Below are positions 7,253 through 15,559 of a DNA stretch of 24,579 nt, piece by piece. The position numbers and the translations under genes were made by a program. The notes under the pieces were generated by a model that worked only from the letters and a program-made list of their open reading frames with translations, had not been told where the DNA came from and searched no databases. Origin of the DNA: Haloarcula sp. Its GTDB lineage: Archaea > Halobacteriota > Halobacteria > Halobacteriales > Haloarculaceae. Positions within the stretch are counted from its first letter, which is position 1. Every line of letters begins with the position of its first letter. The stretch is taken from NCBI GenBank assembly GCA_028275075.1, contig JAQCNK010000351.1, positions 1 to 24,579 of the forward strand. Direction: 5' to 3'.

Positions 7253-8523
7253 ATGATCCCCGCCGTCTTGAGGTCCGCGAGCGTTTCGTCGTCGTACGAC
7301 AGCCGCTCCCGATATACGTCCTCGTTGTGCGCGCCGAGTCGGGGCCCGAGATGGGATATCGACCCTGGCGTGTCTGAAAACCGTGGGACGGTGTTTTGAA
7401 CCGCCCCGGTGCCGAGCTGTTCGTCCTCGATATCGACGACAGCATCGCGGGCGCGGTAGTGTTCGTCGGCGGTGACGTCGGCGACGTTGTAGATTGGAGC
7501 GATTGTTGCCTCACACGCCTCGAAGCGGTCGATCACCTCCTCACGGGTGTGGTCATCCATCCAGTCTTGAATCGCCTCGTCAAGCTCGTCGACGTGTTGT
7601 AACCGCTTTTCGTTGTCAGCAAAACGTGGGTCGTCTTTCAAATCTGGGCGCTCGATCGCGTCGAACACCCGCATCGCGATCGGCTGCGCGCTCGCCGAGA
7701 TGGCGACGGCCCGCCCATCACCCGTCTCGTAGACGTTTCGCGGCGCCGATGAGGTCGACCGGTTGCCCGACCGCGTCTCAACTTCGTCGAGTTGCTGATG
7801 CCGGAGCGGTTGCGGACCGACGAGTGAGAAAATCGGCTCAATGAGACTCGTGTCGATATACTGGCCGGTCCCGCCGTTTGCATCGCGATTGTACAGCGCG
7901 AACGCCACTGCCATCGTCGAGAACATCGCCGCGATGCCGTCGGCGAGACCGGTCGGCGGCAACAACGGCTCTCGATCCGGATGGCCGTTGAGATACGCGA
8001 ACCCCGACATCGCCTCCGCGAGCGTCCCGAAGCCGGGCCGATCGCTGTACGGTCCCGTCTGCCCGAATCCGCTCAGGCGAAGCATCACGAGTCCGGGATT
8101 GAGCTCCGAAAGGTGCTCGTAGCCGAGGTTCCACCGTTCCATCGTGCCCGGCCGAAAGTTCTCGATGAGCGCGTCAGCCTCGCTGACGAGATCCTCGAAC
8201 ACAGCTTGGCCCCCCACGGTGGAGATATCCAGCGTCACCGACTGCTTGTTACGGCCGAGGTATTTCCACCAGAGCCCGACACCCTCCTTCTGTGGACCGA
8301 AGTGACGCAGGTGATCGCCGGTCTCCGGCTGTTCCACTTTGATCACGTCTGCACCGAAGTCGGCGAGTAATCGACCGACCGTCCCAATCGATATCATCGA
8401 TCCCGCCTCGACGACAGTCACCCCATTGAGCGGCCCGGCTGACGTGTCGCGGTGGTCTTCGTCTGCAGAAGCCGCGTTTTCGGCGGTTCCTTGCCCGCCC
8501 TCGCTGGCCGTCTCATCACTCAT
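7249..8523 (-). CDS. Family III (CaiB/BaiF) CoA-transferase
   Basis: The 424-residue product matches the formyl-CoA/carnitine CoA-transferase family. Features are GVTVVEAGSMISIGTVGRLL near residue 34, LADFGADVIKVEQP at 53-66, NKQSVTLDI near 92, ENFRPGTMERWNLGY near 121, and TGLADGIAAMF with the putative acyl-anhydride-forming Asp195. The first 30 or so residues are an acidic low-complexity extension. Its likely job is to move CoA from a donor thioester onto the pathway acid, so that the lyase encoded immediately downstream (ATGA overlap) can cleave it. The substrate cannot be read from sequence. A 700-bp gene-free stretch lies upstream, so transcription of this four-gene block probably starts there. 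Confidence 0.88.
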   Translation of the reverse strand: MSDETASEGGQGTAENAASADEDHRDTSAGPLNGVTVVEAGSMISIGTVGRLLADFGADVIKVEQPETGDHLRHFGPQKEGVGLWWKYLGRNKQSVTLDISTVGGQAVFEDLVSEADALIENFRPGTMERWNLGYEHLSELNPGLVMLRLSGFGQTGPYSDRPGFGTLAEAMSGFAYLNGHPDREPLLPPTGLADGIAAMFSTMAVAFALYNRDANGGTGQYIDTSLIEPIFSLVGPQPLRHQQLDEVETRSGNRSTSSAPRNVYETGDGRAVAISASAQPIAMRVFDAIERPDLKDDPRFADNEKRLQHVDELDEAIQDWMDDHTREEVIDRFEACEATIAPIYNVADVTADEHYRARDAVVDIEDEQLGTGAVQNTVPRFSDTPGSISHLGPRLGAHNEDVYRERLSYDDETLADLKTAGII

Positions 8524-9219
8524 AACCGGCTCCTGGGCACTGCGACTCGATCAGAGGCGATGATCGTCGTCCGTTCTCTCGGAGTATTCGAGCTAAATGC
8601 TGACATGATTGGGTCCGTCTCATATCGGCCCCGACGGGCATCGACCACCACCGGGGCTGGTATTCGATTCCGTACGCTGGTTCTCGTTGCCAGTGTCTTA
8701 AATCACGTGTATGCGCCTGATGTAAGCTAACCGGACGACTGCATCCTGTCTCTCCTGGGGAGACTGGCTCGGGTTGGTGTGAACGGTGTCCCGCATCACC
8801 GGGTGTCTCCTGCCGCGGGCGATTCCAGGCGGGCTGGTTGTGACTGAGCACGCCCTTTGGGCAGGTGCGACCGGCCCGGCTGTCTCTGGCCGACGGTTCC
8901 AGATCGTACACACACGGCTCTGAGCCCGCCATTCACCTGCCGTGACCGTAATGGCGCCGATGCTATCGACGGGGAGTCTCCCGTCACGTCGCGTGTCCCC
9001 CGGGAATCGAGTCATCACGGACACCCGGCCTCGACACAGAACAACTCCGGGCGGGCTCTGTTCGGGTGGGAAAGCCGGAGTAGCCAGAAGCTCGCCAGCG
9101 AGTCTCGACGGTGGAGACGACGCTAGCTTGCGAGTGGTCAGCCCGGGTTCACCCGGGACATCTCGGCGATTCTTTTCGGTCCGTTCCCGGTGGAAGTTGA
9201 CCGTCGGTCTCGCCGCGAA
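8524..9219. other. Gene-free spacer inside the catabolic locus
   Basis: The spacer is about 700 bp, between the second PrpD-family gene and the CoA-transferase gene. Open frames on the minus strand (8516-8932 and 8698-9024) are short, overlap each other and are rich in Arg, Ser and Pro rather than acidic residues, so I do not call them. A weak TTTAAG-type element lies near 8698-8705. It would be the best candidate for an internal promoter of the downstream block, but is far from the ATG. No repeat or RNA is recognised. Confidence 0.45.
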
Positions 9220-10587
9220 TCAGGTGGTCAGTGCGTCGATGGTCGTTCCGAGCGACCGGCTATCGAGCTCTCTCAGCGCGGTGAGAGCGGGGTCCACGCG
9301 GTCGGCGGGCAGTGCACTGGCGAGCAGGTCGCGGTTCCGGGCTCGGTGTTCACGCTCGGGAATTGGGTCGCGGTGGTCGCCACGCGGGTAGTCTCTCGCC
9401 CCGGTCAGCGTCGGTCCGTCGACGAGGTGGACCTCGACGCGTGCGCCCCAGGATGCCGGGAACGCGGCCTCGTAGGCGTCATCTCGCCGCAGTTCCACGC
9501 GAGAGGCGAGTTCCTGCACCGTCTCGTCGCCGAGAGCGGCGTCCGTGAACGAATCGAGATCGATACTCCCGCTCTGGACATATCTCGCGAGCACGTATGG
9601 TGTTGAGAACTTTCCGCCGGTCATTGTGGTCGGCGTGTCGTGGTCCATGTCCGTGGCGTTCTCGAACGTCGAGACGACGAGCCGCCGAATGTCCCCGGGG
9701 GAGACACCGTGCCCGTCGACCGCCTCGCGTAGCGCGTCAAGGGGCGCGTGAGTGTACCGACACGACGGGTACGGTTTGAAGTAATTCTCTTTGATAGCCC
9801 ACTCGTCTCCGAGTGTCGCCATCTCCTGGGTCAACCCGCCAGGGAGCAGGTCCTCGAAGGGGTCGTACACTGTCTCCACCGCCGCGAGCGACCCCCGGAG
9901 TCCGGCAACGCCGGTCAGTGCCGCGGTCACCCCGACCTGAGCTGAAAAGCCCGCGGTGAAGTTCCGTGAGGGGGCCCCCTCAGCGTACGAATCGTGCATC
10001 GAAACGACGGCCAGATTCGAGGCGATCCGGAACGTCTCTCGCAACTGGTCAGCGTCGGCGTCGAGACAGAGCGCGCTCGTCAGTGCGGGCCCCACAGTGG
10101 TCCACGTCGAGTGTGGGTTTCGCACGAGCCACGGGATCGCCTCGTTCATCTGGTCTTTCATTGCGAAGATGGCCCGTTCGAGCCGGATACACACCTCGTA
10201 CGCTCGGATACAGGCCTCGAGAAATGTTCCGCTGTCGACGTCGTGGGTTTCCGCCACCGGGAGCCCTCCGGCGACGATACTCGCTCCGACGTGTCCGCCG
10301 CTGTTGTGGCCCTCCTCGATTTCGCGCGCGATCGCGGCCGCGGCGGTGACCATGGCTGCCTGTGGAGGGGATGCAGTCTGCGCGGTCCCGAGTATTGACG
10401 CTTCCCCCCCGGAGAGGTCGGCGCTGTCCGCCACGGCGGCCACGGACGGGACCGTTGACCCAGCCACAGCCGCTGCGAGGATGTTCGCGACTGTTTCGCG
10501 CCCCCGCTCGAGGACATCGTCGTCGATCGGGAACGTGAGAAACTCGTTGACCGATCGCTCCCACTGTCGCGTGTACGGGGAATCCAT
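9220..10587 (-). CDS. MmgE/PrpD-family protein, divergent copy
   Basis: This 455-residue member of the MmgE/PrpD superfamily (2-methylcitrate dehydratase, cis-aconitate decarboxylase, iminodisuccinate epimerase) has the all-helical N-terminal pattern with EIEEGHNSGGH near residues 89-99, and the later YPSCRYTHAPLDALR block typical of the family. The usual Asp before the conserved GH is Glu here, and the second His lacks the following Pro, so its chemistry may differ from that of the neighbouring copy. I chose the ATG at 10587 rather than the upstream start at 10629 because a TATA box lies 20-29 bp before it, as for a leaderless transcript. It follows the other PrpD-family gene by 90 bp. Alternatives are an isomerase, dehydratase or decarboxylase acting on a carboxylate. 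Confidence 0.82.
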   Translation of the reverse strand: MDSPYTRQWERSVNEFLTFPIDDDVLERGRETVANILAAAVAGSTVPSVAAVADSADLSGGEASILGTAQTASPPQAAMVTAAAAIAREIEEGHNSGGHVGASIVAGGLPVAETHDVDSGTFLEACIRAYEVCIRLERAIFAMKDQMNEAIPWLVRNPHSTWTTVGPALTSALCLDADADQLRETFRIASNLAVVSMHDSYAEGAPSRNFTAGFSAQVGVTAALTGVAGLRGSLAAVETVYDPFEDLLPGGLTQEMATLGDEWAIKENYFKPYPSCRYTHAPLDALREAVDGHGVSPGDIRRLVVSTFENATDMDHDTPTTMTGGKFSTPYVLARYVQSGSIDLDSFTDAALGDETVQELASRVELRRDDAYEAAFPASWGARVEVHLVDGPTLTGARDYPRGDHRDPIPEREHRARNRDLLASALPADRVDPALTALRELDSRSLGTTIDALTT

Positions 10588-10606
10588 GGGTGACTCACAC
10601 AGTCTG

Positions 10607-10616
10607 TAATTAAAAA
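10607..10616 (-). promoter_or_regulatory. TATA box for the second PrpD-family gene
   Basis: The minus strand reads TTTTTAATTA, centred about 25 bp before the ATG at 10587. Spacing fits a leaderless archaeal transcript. It supports an internal promoter, so this gene need not depend on the long upstream operon. Confidence 0.55.
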
Positions 10617-10677
10617 GTCCCTGGGCCATCGGACAACGCTCACGCGAGCGGTCAAGAGTCCCGCCCTTCCGGGTTGG

Positions 10678-12000
10678 TTACTGTGAGGCGAGGTCACACA
10701 GCCGTTGCGGGGGATCGAGCGCACGCGCGGCTTTCCACACCGTCGTGGTGCGCTCGTCGCCGAGTATCGGGGCGACGAGTGACTCGAACTTCGCCTCGAT
10801 CCGCTCTTCTGACAGTGGGCTGTGTTCGCCGCCGATCGGCGCCCTGACAGTCTCGACGACCCTCGCGTTGCTCGTCTCGACGGTTACACGGGCCCCACGC
10901 TGCTCAGGAGCACGGGCGGCGATCGCGTCGTCCACCACAACAGACACGCGTTCCGCGAGTGCCGTCGCCTCGGGGGTGATGGCGTCGGCCTCGAACGCGG
11001 GTGGTCCAGTCTGGCCCATCAACAGCGCGGTGGCTACCGCGAAAGGGATCGAAAACTTTGCCTGGAGTCTGTTTCGCGGCCGTGTGTTGGTCAACCGAGC
11101 GGCGGCCGGATACGTCTCGACGAGTACCGACTCAACCGCCGCTGGATTCACGTCCAAATCGAGTACTGAAATCGCGTCTAAAGCCGCATGGGTGTACCGA
11201 CACGCGGCGTGGATTTTGAAGTAGCCGTTGGTGATCTCCCAGCGACTTCCAAGTTCCGCCGACAGCGATGACACGTCCACCGGCTCCGCCGCCGCCAAGC
11301 CCAGGTGGCGGGCGATCCCGTCGTCCAGCCCGCCGACTCCGGCTTCTGCTTGGTCGACTGCGACGAGAGACGCGAGATTGCTCATGCCTGCGTAGCTGTT
11401 GCGAACGGTCGCTCCCTCTGTTGCCGCCTCGAAGCGGGTGTGTTGCGCGAAGTTCGCGGCTATCGCCATCGCCGACCGCGTCGCCTCCACGTCCAGTTCT
11501 CGGAGCCTTGCTACCGCAGCCGCGCCACCCACCGGTCCCCACACGCCGTGAGGGTGATAGCCCTCCCGGAGTGGGCCGAGCGCACGGGCCACCCGCACGG
11601 CGGCCTCGTAGCCGGCGACAACTGACCGCACGAACGCCTCACTCCCGACACATCTGGCCTCCCCGTCTGCAATCACCGCCGGAAGCACGTGTGCTGCCGG
11701 ATGTCCGGCGGCGAATCGGTGACCTTCGTCGAGTTCGAGCGCCGTCCCAGCGACCGCGTTACAGAAGGCCGCAAAGTGTGGTGCCATTTCGACGCCGTCC
11801 GTTCCGAGTACTGTCGCCGTGCCAGGTATGCTGTCGCTCCAGGTCTGTGCGAGCGACCGAACAGCATCATCTGTCGAGCCAGCGACGATGGCGCCGAGCG
11901 TGTCCGCGACCGTCAGCCCGGCCCGGTCACGGACGGCCACCGGAAGGTTGTCGAAGGTTAGCTCGGCCACGAAGGCCGCGAGATCGCGTTCAGCGCACAT
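10678..12000 (-). CDS. MmgE/PrpD-family protein, canonical copy
   Basis: The 440-residue product begins MCAERDLAAFVAELTFDNLP, a normal start for the MmgE/PrpD family. It carries LELDEGHRFAAGHPAAHVLP at about residues 88-107, with the conserved Asp91, His94 and His100-Pro101 expected at the active site. The domain-two block HAACRYTHAALDAI is also present. Family members dehydrate 2-methylcitrate, decarboxylate cis-aconitate or epimerise iminodisuccinate, all by proton abstraction next to a carboxylate. The ATG at 12000 overlaps the permease stop at 11990, so the gene is co-transcribed with the importer. An alternative ATG at 12039 would add 13 non-conserved residues. The exact reaction is unknown. 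Confidence 0.85.
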   Translation of the reverse strand: MCAERDLAAFVAELTFDNLPVAVRDRAGLTVADTLGAIVAGSTDDAVRSLAQTWSDSIPGTATVLGTDGVEMAPHFAAFCNAVAGTALELDEGHRFAAGHPAAHVLPAVIADGEARCVGSEAFVRSVVAGYEAAVRVARALGPLREGYHPHGVWGPVGGAAAVARLRELDVEATRSAMAIAANFAQHTRFEAATEGATVRNSYAGMSNLASLVAVDQAEAGVGGLDDGIARHLGLAAAEPVDVSSLSAELGSRWEITNGYFKIHAACRYTHAALDAISVLDLDVNPAAVESVLVETYPAAARLTNTRPRNRLQAKFSIPFAVATALLMGQTGPPAFEADAITPEATALAERVSVVVDDAIAARAPEQRGARVTVETSNARVVETVRAPIGGEHSPLSEERIEAKFESLVAPILGDERTTTVWKAARALDPPQRLCDLASQ

Positions 12001-13069
12001 CGTCGGAAAGCAGTGCCGTGCGTGTTCGGAGCAACTCAACGAGTCGGGACGGCCAAGAAACGACTCCGCGGGGGCTGTACAACACGATCGCGATCAGAAT
12101 GATCCCGTACACGGCGTTGTTCACCCCCGGAATCTCGAACGACTGGCGGACGAATTCGCTGGCTGGGATCGCGATTAACGAGCCGAGAATCGGCCCGAGA
12201 ACGGTCCCCACACCGCCGACGATGGCTGGCAGAAGGATTTCGACGTTCACCAACAGGTCGAACACCGTGTCTGGTCGGATCGTGTTGAAGTACATCGCCC
12301 AGAACGCACCAGGCCAGGCAGTAAAGAAGGCGCTAACCGAGATACCCAGCAACTTGTACCGAAAGGTCGGGATTCCCACGGCGGAGGCAGCCGTCTCGCG
12401 CTCACGAATGGCAAACAGATAGTAGCCCAGTTGCGACCGATTGATCACCAGCGAGACGACCGAGACCAAGGCGAGGAACCCGAGAATGACATAATAGTAG
12501 GGCAGGTCGGTGGCGAACTGAAACGCGGCCAGCCCGGGGCCGCTGGCGTACTCCCTGGGGAGCGGTTTGAAGAACCCGCTGGCTCCGCCGAGGACCGCCA
12601 GGTTGTTGAACAGATACCGAAGGAGCTCGGCGAACGCGAGCGTCGCGAGCCCGAAGTAGTGTCCTTCCAACCCGTACCGGAAGGTCAGTACCCCGATCAG
12701 CAGGCCGTACCCGGCCGCGAGGAGACTCCCGATGAGCATCCCGACCCACGGTGAGAGTCCGAAATCGGCCGTCAAGAGGATCGTCGCGTACGCGCCAATC
12801 CCGAAGAACGCAGCGTGGCCGAACGAGAACTGCCCGGTGTATCCCGACATGATATTCCACGCTTGGGCAGCGGTGGCCCACACGAGTGTGAGGATGATGC
12901 TGTTCAGACTGAGCCACCCCAGCGGGGAGACCCCCAAGAGGGACACGCCACGTAGCATCGGCAGCACGGCGAGGAACGAAAACACCACCACGAGTAACGT
13001 GGGGAGCCCGTACCACTGGGTACGGAACCGAGCGTACCGCTCAACGGCACTCCTGAGGGGGTCACCCAT
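11990..13069 (-). CDS. livM: Branched-chain-type ABC transporter permease (LivM-like)
   Basis: The 359-residue integral membrane protein has many hydrophobic segments, starting with TLLVVVFSFLAVLPML near residue 25, and the LivM signature region NIMSGYTGQFSFGHAAFFGIGAY. A conserved RERETAASAVGIPTFRYKLL loop and the GGVGTVLGPILGS block follow. It pairs with the LivH-type permease to form the channel of an importer for amino acids, amides or short carboxylates. Codon 1 could be GTG at 13072 or ATG at 13069. The ATG is preferred, and either overlaps the LivH stop at 13062. The 3' end overlaps the first PrpD-family gene. The neighbouring catabolic genes suggest the cargo is the pathway substrate. 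Confidence 0.9.
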   Translation of the reverse strand: MGDPLRSAVERYARFRTQWYGLPTLLVVVFSFLAVLPMLRGVSLLGVSPLGWLSLNSIILTLVWATAAQAWNIMSGYTGQFSFGHAAFFGIGAYATILLTADFGLSPWVGMLIGSLLAAGYGLLIGVLTFRYGLEGHYFGLATLAFAELLRYLFNNLAVLGGASGFFKPLPREYASGPGLAAFQFATDLPYYYVILGFLALVSVVSLVINRSQLGYYLFAIRERETAASAVGIPTFRYKLLGISVSAFFTAWPGAFWAMYFNTIRPDTVFDLLVNVEILLPAIVGGVGTVLGPILGSLIAIPASEFVRQSFEIPGVNNAVYGIILIAIVLYSPRGVVSWPSRLVELLRTRTALLSDDVR

Positions 13070-14036
13070 CACTCGCCCCTCCGAGCAGTCCCTCTGGCCT
13101 CACGAGCAACACGAGAATGAACACCAGGAAAATGAGGATCTGGTAGGTCGACCCCTCAAGGAAGGCCAACCCGAACACCTGGATGAATCCGATGACGAGT
13201 CCCCCGACGAACGCGCCCGGGAACGAGCCCAGCCCGCCCAAGACCACCACGACGAAGGCGTTTATGAGGTACTGGTCTCCGAGCGACGGGGTGATCGACT
13301 GAAACAGCGGGACCACTGCTCCGGCGAGCCCGGCCAGTGCTGCGCCGATACCGAAGGTGAGCATATCCACCCGTGGAACGTCGATCCCGACGTACTGTGC
13401 GCCGTCACGGTTGTCGGCGGTGCCGCGGATCGCACGCCCGACCATCGTCCGCTGGAGGAACAGCCACGTTGCCGCGAGTGCGATGACGGCGATGATGAGC
13501 GCGTACAACTGTCCCTCTGGGACAAACACCCCCGCGACACGGAACGAGCCCAGGCCAAGCTCAAGTTTCTGCGGGTCCGAGCCGAACAAGATCTGGACGA
13601 TACTCGTCAGGATCAACAGGACGCCGAAGGTGACGATCAGCTGGTTTTCCTGGGGGGCGTCGATGATCGGCGCGATCGTCGCTCGGTAGATCCCGACGCC
13701 GAGGATGAACAACAGAGCGATAGCCAACGGGATGAGGAGAAACGGCGAGACTCCGCTCATCCTCGAGGCAGTCATCAGCGCGTACATCGCGACCACCATC
13801 AGCGCGCCGTGTGCGAAGTTGATCACGTCCATCACGCCGAAGATCATCGTCAGCCCGAGCGCGACCAGCCCGTATATCCCGCCGAGTAACACGGCAAACA
13901 CCAGATACTGCGCGAGAATAGCCGGCCCTGGAAGTGAGAGTGGGACAGTCGCATCCAGCCCACCCAGTTGCGATGGGACAGCCATCACAGCGCTTGCTAT
14001 CCACTCGCCCCGGCTCGAGGCAAAACACCAGTCCAT
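13062..14036 (-). CDS. livH: Branched-chain-type ABC transporter permease (LivH-like)
   Basis: This hydrophobic protein of up to 324 residues has the LivH signature GGIYGLVALGLTMIFGVMDV near residue 52, followed by INFAHGALMVVAMYA. Further on come FGVLLILTSIVQILFGS, RGTADNRDGAQYVGID (the cytoplasmic loop contacting the ATPase) and GGLGSFPGAFVGGLVIG. The first ATG (14036) is five bases after the stop of the binding-protein gene. An internal ATG at 13985 would remove 17 residues that look less like the family and may be the true start. It forms the membrane pore with LivM, driven by the fused ATPase encoded upstream. Confidence 0.9.
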   Translation of the reverse strand: MDWCFASSRGEWIASAVMAVPSQLGGLDATVPLSLPGPAILAQYLVFAVLLGGIYGLVALGLTMIFGVMDVINFAHGALMVVAMYALMTASRMSGVSPFLLIPLAIALLFILGVGIYRATIAPIIDAPQENQLIVTFGVLLILTSIVQILFGSDPQKLELGLGSFRVAGVFVPEGQLYALIIAVIALAATWLFLQRTMVGRAIRGTADNRDGAQYVGIDVPRVDMLTFGIGAALAGLAGAVVPLFQSITPSLGDQYLINAFVVVVLGGLGSFPGAFVGGLVIGFIQVFGLAFLEGSTYQILIFLVFILVLLVRPEGLLGGASDG

Positions 14037-14041
14037 ACGGG

Positions 14042-15346
14042 CTACAGGCTCGGGTCGGTCTCGGCGAACTTCTCCGGAGCGACCACGCGATCTCGGAGGT
14101 CCTGGACCTGGTGGAGGGGGGCCAGCGAGTTTTCGTTTTCACCGTTCTCGGTGAACGTGATCGGTGGCATCGCTGCGATGTGATCTTCGACCGTGATCGA
14201 CCCCAACACGTCGTTGATATCGTCGGGGTCGGCAGACCCGGCCTCTTCGATGGCCGCGATGATCACCTCGGTACTCGCGTAGGTCATTGCGACGTTGGCG
14301 TCGAATCCGGAGTCGAATTCCTCCTCGAACCGCGTGCGGACGTCACCGGCACGGGACGATGTCGGGTCCAGTGCGAAGTTCGTGCCGAACCCACCCTCTG
14401 CCGTCTCGCCCATCTGCTCGAGCGCGCTCACGTCGTTCATCGCCGCGTTAGAACACCCAGCCAGGATCGGCGGCCGGTAATCCTGGTTGTCCATCGCGTT
14501 CAGCAGCTCGATCGTCTCCGCACGGTAGGATGTCGCGATGACGGCGTCTGGGTCGGCGTCACGAAAGTTCGTGACCTGTGTGTCGGCGGTATCGCCGAAT
14601 CCGATCGCCTCTTCGGCGACGATTTCGACATCGTTGGCCGGGAGTTCCTCGCGGAGCGTGTCTCGGATCGACTGGCCGAAGCTGATATCGATGTAGAATA
14701 GGCCGGCCGTCTGGATCTCTTGGCCGGCGTCTCGGACGATATTCGGCAGGAGCCGAGCGTGATCGATCCCCATCCTCCGAGCGGACGGCTGTGGACGGTA
14801 CGCGTAGTTCAGATTCGTGTCCTGGAGGATGGAATTCGCGACGGACACCGAGATCACGAGCGGGATTCCCTCCTGCTCTGCGGTCCGAGTCGCGGCACTG
14901 GTCACTGGAGAAGAGTAACAACCCGTGAGCACGTTGGCTCCCTCGTCGATGAGCTCTTGAGCCACTTCGCCTCCGAGTTCCTGTTCGCCCTGGTTATCGC
15001 CACTGATGGTGCGGAGTTGGGCCCCGCCCAGCGACTCGATACCCCCCTGCTCGTTTTTCATCATCACGGCCAGTTGGACGGCCTGGTCCATCCGGACGCC
15101 GGTGTTGGCGAGACTCCCGCTCAGCGGGTGATTCGACCCGATTACCACCTCATCGACGGCCGATTCAGTCTCCGTGGAGCCGCTACTCTCGTCTGAGTCG
15201 CCGCTCTCGCCGGAACCGCCGTCACCTGCCCCCGAGTCGTCGCCGCCCGAGCCGGTGCATCCGGCCAACACGCCGGCGACCCCGGTCACACCTGAGTACT
15301 TGACGAAATCTCGTCTACTGAATCGATCGGTCTGTTGGTCTTGCAT
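14042..15346 (-). CDS. Tat-exported lipoprotein, Liv-type substrate-binding protein
   Basis: The 434-residue product is the extracellular receptor of the importer. It starts with a twin-arginine signal (SRRDFVK, Arg11-Arg12), a short hydrophobic stretch and a lipobox LAGC with Cys30 as the lipid anchor. An acidic Ser/Gly/Asp linker (31-63) follows, as is usual for surface proteins of haloarchaea. The mature domain opens VVIGSNHPLSGSLANTG and keeps the two-lobed periplasmic-binding-protein type I layout (leucine/amide-binding family). A strong TATA box 28 bp upstream indicates a leaderless transcript starting at this ATG. The binding protein therefore probably drives its own transcription with the two permease genes, separately from the ATPase gene. 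Confidence 0.9.
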   Translation of the reverse strand: MQDQQTDRFSRRDFVKYSGVTGVAGVLAGCTGSGGDDSGAGDGGSGESGDSDESSGSTETESAVDEVVIGSNHPLSGSLANTGVRMDQAVQLAVMMKNEQGGIESLGGAQLRTISGDNQGEQELGGEVAQELIDEGANVLTGCYSSPVTSAATRTAEQEGIPLVISVSVANSILQDTNLNYAYRPQPSARRMGIDHARLLPNIVRDAGQEIQTAGLFYIDISFGQSIRDTLREELPANDVEIVAEEAIGFGDTADTQVTNFRDADPDAVIATSYRAETIELLNAMDNQDYRPPILAGCSNAAMNDVSALEQMGETAEGGFGTNFALDPTSSRAGDVRTRFEEEFDSGFDANVAMTYASTEVIIAAIEEAGSADPDDINDVLGSITVEDHIAAMPPITFTENGENENSLAPLHQVQDLRDRVVAPEKFAETDPSL

Positions 15347-15368
15347 GGCACTACCAGGAGACTACTCG

Positions 15369-15378
15369 TATATATAAT
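15369..15378 (-). promoter_or_regulatory. Strong TATA box for the binding-protein gene
   Basis: The minus strand reads ATTATATATA, centred 28 bp before the ATG at 15346. It is the clearest promoter in the window, and its spacing is that of leaderless haloarchaeal genes. Confidence 0.75.
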
Positions 15379-15559
15379 CCATTCATGAAATCTGGGTATT
15401 CGCCCGCCCGACGAGCCGACAGTGGGCCGCGCGCATTACCGGGGCACACCGTGCTGATGACGGCGGGTCGTGACCGCTGTGATGATTCGGCTCGGTCGTA
15501 AGAGCTGCTGACCCGGTGTCGTTCGACACCGTCGGAGAACCAATTCGGAGGTCTCAGGC

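Noticed and set aside
11268..12422. A 384-codon plus-strand ORF
   Set aside because: It is antisense to the first PrpD-family gene and LivM, is arginine- and proline-rich, and has no recognisable motif.
12732..13889. A 385-codon plus-strand ORF
   Set aside because: It is antisense to the two Liv permease genes. Its product is a monotonous D/E/H/R/Q-rich sequence typical of the shadow frame of hydrophobic codons, while the minus strand has clear family signatures.
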